Shown here: positions 49,770 through 58,166 of the stretch, piece after piece
How positions within the stretch are numbered: the first letter of the stretch is position 1
Layout of the letters: each line of letters starts with the position of its first letter
The notes under the pieces: model-generated
Seen by the model: only the letters and a program-made list of their open reading frames with translations
Told to the model about the DNA's origin: nothing
Database searches by the model: none
Position numbers and translations under genes: made by a program
Assembly (NCBI GenBank): GCA_963823675.1
Contig: CAWGMT010000009.1
Span: 372,001-436,000 of the forward strand
Source: CAWGMT01 sp963823675
GTDB lineage: Bacteria; Planctomycetota; Planctomycetia; Isosphaerales; Isosphaeraceae
Reading direction: 5' to 3'
DNA: 64,000 nucleotides

Positions 49770-50009
49770 ATGCGGGTTTTTGCCTGCGGGTTGGTACGGA
49801 CCGTCAAATTGGGGCTGGCTCCGTGCTTCGTGCTTGCTCTGCTGATCGGTTGTGACTCGGGGAGTGGCCCCGGGGTCCCATCTGCCCCTTCGACGGCAAG
49901 CACTGATGCAGCCCCTTCGAAGGCCCCAGCGCTGACTCCAACGGAAAAAAAGAAGACCAAGGGAGCCCTCAGAGCCGCTGGGGGTGCTCAACCTGCCGGC
50001 GCCCAGTAA
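49770..50009 (+). CDS. Small lipoprotein
   Basis: 79 residues from ATG 49770 (GAGGAG ~8 bp upstream). Lipoprotein signal CFVLALLIGC with the lipid-modified Cys at about residue 28, followed by a Ser/Pro/Ala-rich region and a Lys cluster (EKKKTKG). Small lipoproteins of this sort often follow DUF1559 genes. Function unknown. Confidence 0.7.
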   Translation: MRVFACGLVRTVKLGLAPCFVLALLIGCDSGSGPGVPSAPSTASTDAAPSKAPALTPTEKKKTKGALRAAGGAQPAGAQ

Positions 50010-50010
50010 G

Positions 50011-50218
50011 GAACCGGCTGAAAATTCCTTCCCGGAGAGTCGCCTTTCGCGGAGCGAAAGGCGACACTTTTCATAGCCCAAGGAACTGGCTAAGAATTCC
50101 TTTCCGGCGAGTCGCCTTTCGCGGAGCGAGAGGCGACACTTTTCATAGCCCAAGGAACTGGCTGAGAACTCCTTTTCAGAGAGTCGTCTCTTTCTACGAA
50201 AGGCGACACTGATCATAG
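50011..50218. repeat. Tandem array of three GTCG hairpin repeats (copies F, G, H)
   Basis: Three units with an exact 72-bp period. Hairpin cores lie at 50039-50067, 50111-50139 and 50183-50209. Each unit reads AAGGAACTGGCTGAGAATTC, CTTTCCGGCGA, then the GTCGCCTTTCGC / GCGAAAGGCGAC hairpin and ACTTTTCATAGCCC; the third is more diverged in the hairpin loop. The array fills the space between the lipoprotein stop and the TatD-like stop, and the TatD-like TGA (50213-50215) lies in the last unit. Confidence 0.9.
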
Positions 50219-51055
50219 CGCGCGGCTCGCGAGGCCTTCCGCCTGGCGAGGAGCGTATGCAAAGCGGGCGCACTGCGAGAAAAAGCTCAGGGGATTCTCG
50301 TAGACAACCTTGCGAATCAGTTCCTCGGCGTGTCCGCGGCGGCCCATCTCGAAGATGAACTCGGGCACCGCGAGCGGGTCGCTGTGGCCCCAGTCTCCCG
50401 CCGAGTTGACCATCACGCGCTCCGGCCCGAATACCTCCACCATGTCGGCCGCGCGGGCCGGGGTGCATTTGGTGATCGGATAGAGCGTCATGCCGACCCA
50501 GTGGCCGGCCTCAAGCGCATCGCGAATCGTGTGCTCCTCGACGTGGTCGATGCAGACACGGTCGGGCGCGATTCGCGGCTCGTCCCGGATCATGTCGAGA
50601 ATCATGCGGGTTCCCTGGTATTTATCGACCAGGTGGGGGGTGTGTACCAGAACGAGCTCCTGGGTGCGGGCCGCCAGGTCGAGATGTTCCAGGAAGACGG
50701 TCGCTTCGTTGCGCGTATTCTTGTTCAGGCCGATCTCGCCGATCCCGAGCACTCCCGGTCGGTGAAGAAAGTCGGGGATCATGGCGATCACTTCGCGGGC
50801 TAACCGGACATTTTCGGCCTCCTTGGCATTGATGCACAGCCAGCAGAAATGTTCGATTCCATAAAGCGAGGCCCGCTTGCGCTCAAACTCCGTCAACTGG
50901 CGGAAGTAGTCCCGAAACCCAAGAGCGCCCGATCGGTCGAAGCCCGCCCAGAACGCCGGCTCGCTCACCAGCACGCAGCCGGCCATGGCCATCCGCTTGT
51001 AGTCGTCGGTTGTGCGCGAAACCATATGGATGTGGGGGTCGATGTATTGCGTCAC
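50213..51055 (-). CDS. TatD-like metal-dependent hydrolase
   Basis: 280 residues. GTG start at 51055 with AAGGAG ~10 bp upstream. Amidohydrolase/TatD-type TIM barrel: metal-binding H-x-H in DPHIHMVSR near the N-terminus, VLGIGEIGLNKNT (Glu ligand), LVLVHTPH, CIDHVEEHT and NSAGDWGHSDPLAV (Asp ligand). The family covers DNA exonucleases and small-molecule hydrolases; relatives occur in eboABC-type gene clusters, but no other ebo gene is here. Likely transcribed with the small gene upstream. Confidence 0.82.
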   Translation of the reverse strand: MTQYIDPHIHMVSRTTDDYKRMAMAGCVLVSEPAFWAGFDRSGALGFRDYFRQLTEFERKRASLYGIEHFCWLCINAKEAENVRLAREVIAMIPDFLHRPGVLGIGEIGLNKNTRNEATVFLEHLDLAARTQELVLVHTPHLVDKYQGTRMILDMIRDEPRIAPDRVCIDHVEEHTIRDALEAGHWVGMTLYPITKCTPARAADMVEVFGPERVMVNSAGDWGHSDPLAVPEFIFEMGRRGHAEELIRKVVYENPLSFFSQCARFAYAPRQAEGLASRAL

Positions 51056-51162
51056 CGCGCGTAGACTCCTTCAGACAGGTTGATGTACACCGACGACGCC
51101 AAGTCGCTTCCGATGAAGCAACCACGCACCGGAGCCAGTTCAACCGCAGATTTAACCACGAA

Positions 51163-51431
51163 TTAATCCGATCGGAGATTGAACTTCTCCCGCCAGGCCA
51201 GATCGAAATCCAGTGAGAAGATGCGTTGGATGGTTTCGGTGCGGTCTGGTCCCGGCTCGTGCAGCGCCTCGATCGCCCGGCGAATCTGGCCCATACGAGG
51301 GTCGGGGTGTTCCCCATGCCGCGCGGCGCCCGGTCGATCCGGTCCAGCACCGCGGCGATTTCCAGCAGTTTGCACCGAGTCTCCAGAAAATCGTGGTCGA
51401 GCACCTCAACGGCGTCGCGTGAATCCGGCAT
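51163..51431 (-). CDS. Small conserved-looking protein upstream of the TatD-like gene (one frameshift)
   Basis: About 89 residues: MPDSRDAVEVLDHDFLETRC, KLLEIAAVLDRIDRAPRGMG, then after a one-base shift near 51300, DPRMGQIRRAIEALHEPGPD and IQRIFSLDFDLAWREKFNL. Mostly alpha-helical and acidic. I do not recognise the family. Evidence for coding: continuous charged/helical sequence across a single shift, and its position 107 bp upstream of the TatD-like gene on the same strand. Confidence 0.55.
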
Positions 51432-51524
51432 GTCCGTCGCACCTCCGTTACCGAAGTTGTTCTAGACTCATCATGGCAAATGCCGCGATCAGATGTAAAC
51501 CGTGATCTGGTTTCGTCTGGGTCC

Positions 51525-51553
51525 TTGGTTGTCACCGGCAGTTTTGGTATCCT
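51525..51553 (+). promoter_or_regulatory. Candidate promoter of tyrosine-rich gene 1
   Basis: TTGGTT (51525-51530), 17-bp spacer, TATCCT (51548-51553). The same hexamers with the same spacing occur upstream of tyrosine-rich gene 3 (56093-56121) within a longer conserved leader, which supports a real control element. Confidence 0.4.
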
Positions 51554-51646
51554 GATTTTCATGGGTCCCGAATGAGGCTCTCGCAATTCAAATTTCAAAC
51601 CCGGCTGCGGGTCCCTTCGTTCATGAAAAAACAGAGGAGGCTAGCG

Positions 51647-52876
51647 ATGCGACCGTCACGCGTCCTGTTGTCGATCGTCGTGCTGAGCTCGTGTGCGGGG
51701 ATGGGCCTGTTGCCATGTGCGACCGGGCTTTGCCGCGCTCAAGTCTACGAAGTTCTCCCCACCTCGTACGCGTATTCCACTTCATATGTGGTGCCAACTT
51801 CCTACTACGTTCCGTCGTATTACGCCACGTCGTACTATCCCTCAAGCTACTATTCCACCGCCTACTATCCGAGCGCGTACTACTACCCCAGTTACTACTC
51901 GACCGCCTATTACTCGAGCGCATATTCCTATCCCAGGTATTACTCGACTGGCTACTATCCGACGTCCTACTCCGGCGCGTATTACTACCCGAGTGCATAT
52001 TACTATCCGACGTACTACTCGAGTTCGTACTACTACCCGAGTTCGTACTACTACCCGAGTTCGTACTACTACCCCAGTTCGTACTACTACCCGACCACGT
52101 ACTACGCGACTGGTTACTACCTCGGTTCGACTGACAACAACCGGGGTGAGGGGCGGTCGGCCACGAAAATCGCGGCGGCGCATCGGCGAGATCGCGACGA
52201 TTCTGAGCGCCGTGGCGATCGGACCCTCCTGAGTAGCGCAGCCACCTACAATGCCACGACATACGAGTCGCCCCCAGACGTCGTGGCCAGCGACACGCGG
52301 ACGACTTCTAAGTCCGCTCTGGTGAGGAGAACCACGTATATAGCCGCCGAAACCCAGTCCCCTCCCGTCGTCAGTAAGACGCCGCCGGCCGTTGGGTCTG
52401 GCAGACCGGCTGGGGCCGGTGCTGGAGCGGGGCCAGATGCCACGAAGTCCGGCGGCGCCGCTCCTGCGAAGAAGGGCAATCCGGAGCAACCTTCGCGGGG
52501 AGAAACCAGCGAACCAGCGATCGAGCCCGCCCCACCACTCGATTCTAAGCCGACACGGCGCGATTCGCTGCGGCCGCGATACCAAACGCCAATGACGCGA
52601 AACGTGTTGGTGGGGCAGGTCGAGAGCGATTCCGGCGAAGCTCGGGAAGGGGTGCGGGTTACTGTCTTGAGCCGGACCGAGCCTGGGTTGGCCCGCGCCG
52701 GCTTCTCAAATGCATTCGGTCGATTTGCGATCCGCCTCGATGACGGCGACTGGACCGTGCGAGTGACCATGCCGAGCGGACGGATGTACGCCGTCAGGCA
52801 GATCACGGTGCAGAACGGTCGCGTAATCGACGACGAAGAGGGTCGCGACATCCCGAATCTGATTATTTCGTACTGA
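51647..52876 (+). CDS. Secreted tyrosine-rich repeat protein 1
   Basis: 409 residues. ATG 51647 follows GAGGAGG by 6 bp; the string GAGGAGGCTAGCGATGCG is shared by paralogues. Signal peptide MRPSRVLLSIVVLSSCAGMG (~1-30). Residues ~34-160 are extraordinarily tyrosine-rich: I count 52 Tyr in about 127 residues, arranged as SYYYPS, YYSTAYYP and similar hexads, partly from an 18-bp DNA repeat near 52013-52090. A Lys/Arg-rich then Pro/Ala-rich linker leads to a ~95-residue C-terminal carboxypeptidase-regulatory-like beta domain (VLVGQVESDSGEAREGVRV; FSNAFGRFAIRLDDGDWTV; IPNLIISY). Probably an extracellular or envelope structural protein; dityrosine cross-linking or adhesion is possible but unproven. 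Confidence 0.88.
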   Translation: MRPSRVLLSIVVLSSCAGMGLLPCATGLCRAQVYEVLPTSYAYSTSYVVPTSYYVPSYYATSYYPSSYYSTAYYPSAYYYPSYYSTAYYSSAYSYPRYYSTGYYPTSYSGAYYYPSAYYYPTYYSSSYYYPSSYYYPSSYYYPSSYYYPTTYYATGYYLGSTDNNRGEGRSATKIAAAHRRDRDDSERRGDRTLLSSAATYNATTYESPPDVVASDTRTTSKSALVRRTTYIAAETQSPPVVSKTPPAVGSGRPAGAGAGAGPDATKSGGAAPAKKGNPEQPSRGETSEPAIEPAPPLDSKPTRRDSLRPRYQTPMTRNVLVGQVESDSGEAREGVRVTVLSRTEPGLARAGFSNAFGRFAIRLDDGDWTVRVTMPSGRMYAVRQITVQNGRVIDDEEGRDIPNLIISY

Positions 52877-52909
52877 TCGTGATTTCTTAAGAAAGAGAGG
52901 AGGCTAGCG

Positions 52910-54007
52910 ATGCGACCATCGCGCATCCTGTTGTCGATCCTCGTGCTGAGCTTGTGTCGGGGGATCGGCGCATTGCCATGTGTTGACGGGCTTTGCCGCG
53001 GTGACGTCTACGAGGTTCTCCCCACCTCTTCGTACGTCTTTTCCAGCTCGTATGTTGTGCCGACTTCCTTCGCGAGAGCCTATTACGCCTCGACCTACAG
53101 CTCAACCGCGTATTATCCCACCTACTACTCACCCTCCTTCTATCCCACGTATTACTCGGGTGCCTACTATCCGACGTATCACTCGAGTGCCTACTTTTAC
53201 CCGACAGGCTGTTATTATCCCGAGGTCACGAGAACTGCGTACGTCACTGCATGTTCGCCGTGCGGCGAGGTCGTGCTGCCGGGCGTGGTGACCAGGGCTC
53301 CCGCGGCGAGTGCATCTCCGGAAAGCAGCCGTCGATCCCGCACCGTCGAGAGCGAACCGAAGGAGAATGGGACGGTCTCATCCACTGTGGGGCCCGCGCC
53401 CAGCGACGAGGCGAACCAGGAAGCGGCCAAAGCGAATGTCCAGCCACAACGGCCGCCGGAGTCTCCGCCGAAGCCTCCCTCAGCCTCCCCGCCGCAGGAT
53501 CGTTCGACTGCCTCTCCAACCGGGTCGGGTACGGGTAAACCGGCCGCTGGGAGAGGGGCCGATGCCTCGAAACCGAAGAGTCCCGCAGCCGCCAAGAAAG
53601 TTTCTCCGGAATCGGGTCCGGCTCGGGATCTCAACGACCTGGAACCGGCTCCTCCACTCGATAACCCGCCCGCGCGCCGTGATTCGATGCGGCCGCAGTA
53701 TTCGTCGCAGCCGGCCCGTGGACTCGTGCGCGCCGTGTTGGTCGGGCGGGTCGAGAGTAACGCTGGTGAATCTCGAGAAGGCGTCCGCGTCACGGTCGCC
53801 AGCCGGACCGAGCTGGGCCTGGCCCACTCCGGCATCTCCGACGCGTTCGGCACCTTCGCAATCCGGCTCGAGGACGGCGACTGGACGGTCCGGGTGACCA
53901 TGCCTAGCGGGCGCGTCTACTCGCTAAGGCAAGTCTCCGTCAGGAATGGACGGGTCATCGACGATGGAGAGCGGCGGGAGATCCCGAACCTGGTCATTTC
54001 GTACTGA
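52910..54007 (+). CDS. Secreted tyrosine-rich repeat protein 2
   Basis: 365 residues, 33 bp after gene 1, with the same GAGGAGGCTAGCG leader before ATG. Signal peptide MRPSRILLSILVLSLC; the mature start GDVYEVLPTSSYVFSSSYVV matches the paralogues. The Tyr-rich segment is shorter (~34-103; AYYPTYYSPSFYPTYYSGAYYP) and is followed by a Cys-containing stretch (GCYYPEVTR...ACSPCGE). A Pro/Ser/Lys-rich linker then leads to the same C-terminal domain (VLVGRVESNAGESREGVRV; IPNLVISY). Likely co-transcribed with gene 1. Confidence 0.88.
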   Translation: MRPSRILLSILVLSLCRGIGALPCVDGLCRGDVYEVLPTSSYVFSSSYVVPTSFARAYYASTYSSTAYYPTYYSPSFYPTYYSGAYYPTYHSSAYFYPTGCYYPEVTRTAYVTACSPCGEVVLPGVVTRAPAASASPESSRRSRTVESEPKENGTVSSTVGPAPSDEANQEAAKANVQPQRPPESPPKPPSASPPQDRSTASPTGSGTGKPAAGRGADASKPKSPAAAKKVSPESGPARDLNDLEPAPPLDNPPARRDSMRPQYSSQPARGLVRAVLVGRVESNAGESREGVRVTVASRTELGLAHSGISDAFGTFAIRLEDGDWTVRVTMPSGRVYSLRQVSVRNGRVIDDGERREIPNLVISY

Positions 54008-54160
54008 CATTCTGTATCCGAAAAACTCAGCGTTCCGCGTTCCCGTTCCTCCCGTTCCTGCACCCGAAAAACTCGGCTTGCAGGAAGTCGGGCTTGTGCT
54101 AACATTCCGGCCGACAGTTTTTCCTACGGAAGACCCCGACACCTATATGGAGCCTAAGCC

Positions 54161-54688
54161 ATGGATGGTCGAACCCGTCCCAGTGCCGTGATCGCCCTCC
54201 TCTTCGTCGTTGTTTCCTCTTCCCTCAGTGGTCTGGGTAACGCAGAGGGTGCTTACAAGTCGCTGCCGGACAACGCGCCCCTCTACATCAGTCCCCGCTT
54301 GGACAGGGAATTTCTCGGGGCAGTGTCGATCGATCTCCGGGTTGACGACAAGGTGACGCCTCGCAGAGCCGAACTGGGACTTATGCAACTTGTCTCGCAA
54401 AAGGGCGCAACGCCAACGAGATACAAGACAAAGCTTATTCCGATATTGCTGGAGAAGGTTGCCGGAAACAGCGACTCGTATGTCATTTCCAGAATGCCCG
54501 CTGACCTGATCAAGCCTGACGAGGCTCTTACAATCACGCTGACCACGGCGAGCGGCGACGGGGATTCGGCGCATCTGACCCTCTGCGGTAGCGACGGCAA
54601 ACCGTGTCGTGATATCAAGCTAAATCCCGTCAATTTGCCGAAGGAACCGGTCAAGCTGGAATCGGAGCAAGAGGATCATCCGCGTTGA
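54161..54688 (+). CDS. Secreted protein of unknown function within the tyrosine-rich cluster
   Basis: 175 residues. GGAG 8 bp before the ATG. Signal peptide MDGRTRPSAVIALLFVVVSSSLSGLGNA. The mature part (APLYISPRLDREFLGAVSID; VISRMPADLIKPDEALTITL; HLTLCGSDGKPCRDI) is beta-rich with two Cys near the C-terminus. No known domain recognised. It lies 153 bp after tyrosine-rich gene 2 in the same direction. Confidence 0.7.
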   Translation: MDGRTRPSAVIALLFVVVSSSLSGLGNAEGAYKSLPDNAPLYISPRLDREFLGAVSIDLRVDDKVTPRRAELGLMQLVSQKGATPTRYKTKLIPILLEKVAGNSDSYVISRMPADLIKPDEALTITLTTASGDGDSAHLTLCGSDGKPCRDIKLNPVNLPKEPVKLESEQEDHPR

Positions 54689-55071
54689 GGCCATCCCGGC
54701 TCCGCGCTGCCTCACGGTCGCGCAGCGCTCGCTGATGCTGCACGATCGGCACGGTTCAAGAACAGGTCACACCTCAGGGGTGGCTGGGGGCGATTCCCGA
54801 AGGGCGACGCCCCCAGATCCGGGGGTTGCAGGCTGGTGGCTCGCTGGCTGTCGAGAGCTCGACCCCTGCCACCCGCGAGGATGGGGAAGTTGTACCATAC
54901 AGCAAGATGAGGGGGGCCTCTTGAGCCAAAATACGGCCGTTCGCACGGTTGCGTGCGAATGGCCGGTCTGCTAGAGTGTTTGCCTGCTTGTGCTCCGCTC
55001 GACGACATCACGTCGATGTCGACAGCCATTGGTCACTTCTCCACGGAGGGCGGAAAAGTGAGGCAGGTCAA
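54689..55071. other. 383-bp intergenic region with a terminator-like hairpin
   Basis: Perfect 9-bp stem CTGGGGGCG (54784-54792) / CGCCCCCAG (54808-54816), loop of 15 nt. Likely the end of the upstream transcript or a repeat. The rest should contain the promoter of the gene at 55072. No gene seen. Confidence 0.45.
54784..54816 (+). terminator. Hairpin downstream of the secreted protein gene
   Basis: 9-bp GC stem 95 bp after the stop at 54688; no T run follows, so it may be a repeat rather than a terminator. Confidence 0.35.
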
Positions 55072-55797
55072 ATGCGCGCTCATGTCGAGAACACGGCATC
55101 GCAGATCACACTGGCGGTCGCAGCGGCCGTTTCGATCTTGATGATCGGCTCCGAATGCCCCGCCCAAGGCGTAGCGGTCGGAGATCAGCTTTTTGTCACA
55201 ATCAGAAATAACTGCGGTGATCAGATCGCCGCGGGTGAGCTTGACCTGGTGTTGATCCCGAACGGTGTGGAATCCACCATATCGATCCGAGGGATCCCGG
55301 CAGCCCAAGGAACGTTGGTCTGGTTCCCTAACCCACTGCAGGGAGGCAGGCGTTATCGCGTTGTCTACCGCGCGGACTGGCCGGACGACCCCTCAAAGAG
55401 GGTTTATTTCAAAAGCAAGATTTTTGTTTTTCAACCGGTCGCCAACTGGATCCGACTTGATGTCGGCCCCGCTCACGTGGTTGCCCGCGGGGGCGATTTG
55501 AGGAAAATTGAGCTTAATAACAACCAGAATGTGCCCGACCCGATTTTCGCCAATCCTGGCGACCTCATCGAATTCGACTATACTGCTGTGAATGTGGGCC
55601 GAAACGCGATGGCGCCCAGAGGCGGAGCGCATCCGGATGTCGTAGACATCTCCCCGATTGGACCGAGGTCCATTCTGGCGAACGGTATACCAAACGGTGC
55701 CGCATGCTTTTTTGTAGCCAAGAGCCGAGGGGACGACTGGGTTTCGATCGACGTCAATGGCGTCCCACGTAGATTTCATATTGTGGTGCAGGGGTAA
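55072..55797 (+). CDS. Second secreted protein of unknown function in the tyrosine-rich cluster
   Basis: 241 residues from ATG 55072 (GAGGCAGG upstream). Signal peptide with hydrophobic core ITLAVAAAVSILMIGSECPA. Mature beta-rich sequence: DQLFVTIRNNCGDQIAAGEL, YRVVYRADWPDDPSKRVYF, then FANPGDLIEFDYTAVNVGRN and DVVDISPIGPRSI with VPRRFHIVVQG at the end. The pattern suggests immunoglobulin-like or cupredoxin-like sandwich domains, but I cannot assign a family. Confidence 0.72.
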   Translation: MRAHVENTASQITLAVAAAVSILMIGSECPAQGVAVGDQLFVTIRNNCGDQIAAGELDLVLIPNGVESTISIRGIPAAQGTLVWFPNPLQGGRRYRVVYRADWPDDPSKRVYFKSKIFVFQPVANWIRLDVGPAHVVARGGDLRKIELNNNQNVPDPIFANPGDLIEFDYTAVNVGRNAMAPRGGAHPDVVDISPIGPRSILANGIPNGAACFFVAKSRGDDWVSIDVNGVPRRFHIVVQG

Positions 55798-56208
55798 CGA
55801 CCGCATCCGATTGGCACATCAGGGCCAGCGCACACGTTGAGTGAGCCAGGCAATCTGTAACGCTTGCACCCGGCGCGACTTGGTTGTGTACCGTTCTCTG
55901 TCTGGCCTCGTCTGCGGCAACGACACGGAGCGCGGACACGAGCGGTGCACGATTTCCAGCGAGGTGAGCGGCCAAGTCGGCGCGCTGCGCAGAGTGCTGA
56001 ATCCCTCGGACGCCACAGGGAAGAAACAAGCGCCATTTATGTACAGCAAGAATGAGGTTGGCCAGCTCTCCTTTAACTTCGTCCCCGGGAGCTTGGTTGT
56101 CCCACGCCGTTTTGGTATCCTGGTTGGAATGAGTCCCGAATCAGGGCCTCGCAACTCGAAACTGGGCTGTGGTTCCCTTCGTTCATCAAGAAAATGAGGA
56201 AGCTAGCG
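55798..56208. other. Intergenic region and duplicated leader of tyrosine-rich gene 3
   Basis: 56092-56208 is clearly related to the leader of gene 1 (51528-51646): shared GTTTTGGTATCCTG, GTCCCGAAT and TTCCCTTCGTTCAT. 55798-56091 holds no recognised gene. Confidence 0.55.
56093..56121 (+). promoter_or_regulatory. Candidate promoter of tyrosine-rich gene 3
   Basis: TTGGTT (56093-56098), 17-bp spacer, TATCCT (56116-56121), same as upstream of gene 1. Confidence 0.4.
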
Positions 56209-57591
56209 ATGCGTCCGTCACGCGTCCTGTTGTCGATCTTCGTGTTGGGCTCGTGCGCGGGGATCGGCCTGTTGCCACCTTTCAACGGGCTTTGCCGCGG
56301 TGACGTCTACGAGGTTTTCCCCACCTCTTCGTACGTCTCTTCTAGCTCGTATGTTGTGCCGACATCTTACGTCGTTCCGACGTATTACTCGACAGCCTAC
56401 TACCCCTCGACCTACTCCTACTCAACGGCCTACTATCCCACCTATTCCTCGAGCGCCTACTACCCCACGTCTTACGCGAGCACCTACTACCCCACCTTTT
56501 TCTCAACCGCCTACTCTCCCACGTATTACTCGACCGCGTACTACCCTACGGTTTACTCACCAACGGTCTATTACGCGGAACCCGCTGTCTACAGGCCAGC
56601 CGCGTATTATTTGCCGACCGACTACCGACACGATTACACGACAAGTGGCTACGTACCGACGATCTACGAGTATCCCAGGGTCTGGGAAACAACCTACACA
56701 CCCGCGTCTCGACCTTTCTGCGCTGAAATTGTTGCACCGACGCGCGTTCGGAGCACCGAGCCATCGAAAGGTTCGAATCACGTTCGACAACCAACGCCCC
56801 TGGGGGGCGAGCCGCCCTTGGAATCAACAGTCCCAAGCGCTGGTCGACGCCCGACGCCCCTTGAAAGCGAAACGCCAGAGGAGTCAGCCGTTCCAGACGC
56901 TGGTCGACGCCCGACGCCCCTTGGGGGTGAGCCACCATTGGAATCAACCGTCCCGAACGCTGGTTGACGGCCGACGCCACTTGAAAGCGAACCCTCCGAA
57001 GGCGGCACGACTTCTTCCCGGGTGAACCCGCGAGCCCAGCCAGGCGATCGACCCGGATCGGGGTCTTGGAACACAGCACCAGGAGGCGCTCTTGAGGGGA
57101 GAGCTACTGCTGGGACAGCACCTGCACCCCGTGGCGGTCGGACGCTGGCTTCCTGGCGGGACGGAAGCCCCGGAAGCAAGCAAGTTTCTTTCGAAACCGC
57201 TCGTGATCGCGATATCGACGAAATCGAACCGGTTCCGCCAGTCGATTCCACCCCCACTCTCCGTGATTCGATGCGGCCGCGATATTCGTCGCAGCCGACC
57301 CGGAGCCTCGTGCGCAACGTACTGCGCGGGCAGGTCGAAAGCGACGCCGGAGAGTCTCGGGAAGGCGTGCGTGTCACGGTCGCCAGCCGGACCGACCTCG
57401 GCCTGTCCCGCTCCGGCCTGTCCAACGCGGTCGGCCGCTTCGCTATCCGGCTCGAGGACGGCGACTGGAATGTCCGAGTGACCATGCCGAGCGGGCGGGT
57501 GTATACGGTGAGGCAGATCTCCGTCAGAAATGGACGGGTCATCGATGACGAGGAGCAGCGCGAGATCCCGAACCTGATCATTTCGTACTGA
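56209..57591 (+). CDS. Secreted tyrosine-rich repeat protein 3 (in-frame nonsense codon)
   Basis: 460 residues if TGA at 56965-56967 is read through. GAGGAAGCTAGCG precedes the ATG. Signal peptide MRPSRVLLSIFVLGSC; Tyr-rich segment ~34-175 (YYSTAYYPSTYSYSTAYYPT; SPTVYYAEPAVYRPAAYYLP). Then four copies of a ~20-residue linker repeat (RRPTPLGGEPPLESTVPNAG), and the shared C-terminal domain (VLRGQVESDAGESREGVRV; IPNLIISY). The stop falls in the fourth linker repeat, where the other copies have CGA (Arg), so CGA-to-TGA is the simplest explanation; downstream sequence stays in frame and intact. Either a recent loss, a base-call error, or readthrough. Confidence 0.82.
56786..57003. repeat. 60-bp tandem repeat in the linker of tyrosine-rich protein 3
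   Basis: About four units of 60 bp beginning CGACGCCCGACGCCCCTTG and ending GACGCTGGT. The last unit carries the TGA. Confidence 0.8.
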
Positions 57592-57606
57592 CACCGGAGA
57601 TTCCAG

Positions 57607-57864
57607 ATGGACGAAGTTCCGGAAATCCGCCTTTGCGAGGTCTCCAACGAAGTCGAGGCCGCGATGGTGGTGAGCTTGCTTCAGGAAGACGAGATCCCCG
57701 CGCGAAGCGACGCGAACCAGGCAATGAACGTCTTTGGCGGCCTGCCATTCGAACCGGGCCACACGATTCTGGTTCCCGCTTCGATGGCCAGGAAAGCCCG
57801 AGAAATCCTGGGGAAGTACCCGCACTTCAAGAAGCTCAAGAACGTCCACGATCCCTTGTCTTGA
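57607..57864 (+). CDS. DUF2007 small protein
   Basis: 85 residues, GGAG 8 bp before ATG, 15 bp after tyrosine-rich gene 3. Matches the DUF2007 pattern: IRLCEVSNEVEAAMVVSLLQ, EDEIPARS, GHTILVPASMARKAREIL. DUF2007 proteins are small alpha/beta domains of proposed signalling function; none proven. Its closeness to the preceding gene suggests shared transcription. Confidence 0.85.
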   Translation: MDEVPEIRLCEVSNEVEAAMVVSLLQEDEIPARSDANQAMNVFGGLPFEPGHTILVPASMARKAREILGKYPHFKKLKNVHDPLS

Positions 57865-57914
57865 AGCGGGTCGATGAGCGGGTGGGCGCGCTTCTCGCAG
57901 CCTCCGCCAGCGCC

Positions 57915-58147
57915 CCTTTCCTTCCCCCCCTTGCTAAGCGGGGGTCAGGGGGGGTGATCCGGGCACATTCGCTCATTTCGTCGGGCGCTTTTTCCCAGCT
58001 TGCCAGGTCGGTCAGGGGGGGTGATTCGGGCGCAACCATTGAGATCGTCGCTGATCCCGGTTGTCTCAGGAAGGGGAAAGCCATTCACGGTGTTCCAGGC
58101 GTGCATCCCCACCCCCCCTGTCCCCCCCTTAGCAAGGGGGGGAAAGG
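57915..58147. repeat. 233-bp element with ~40-bp terminal inverted repeats (CCCCCCTTGCTAAG type)
   Basis: The left end 57915-57955 (CCTTTCCTTCCCCCCCTTGC, TAAGCGGGGGTCAGG) is the near-exact inverse of the right end 58109-58147 (CCCCCCTGTCCCCCCTTAGC, AAGGGGGGGAAAGG). The inside holds another GGTCAGGGGGGG motif. The MITE-like structure lies between DUF2007 and the glycosyltransferase and reaches to within 20 bp of the latter's first conserved codon. Confidence 0.75.
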
Positions 58148-58166
58148 AGAGGCTGCCGAACCACCG

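Noticed and set aside
49981..50218. Protein-coding frame through the repeat array (RLSLRERR-type translation)
   Set aside because: The reading comes from the hairpin repeat itself and recurs at unrelated positions.
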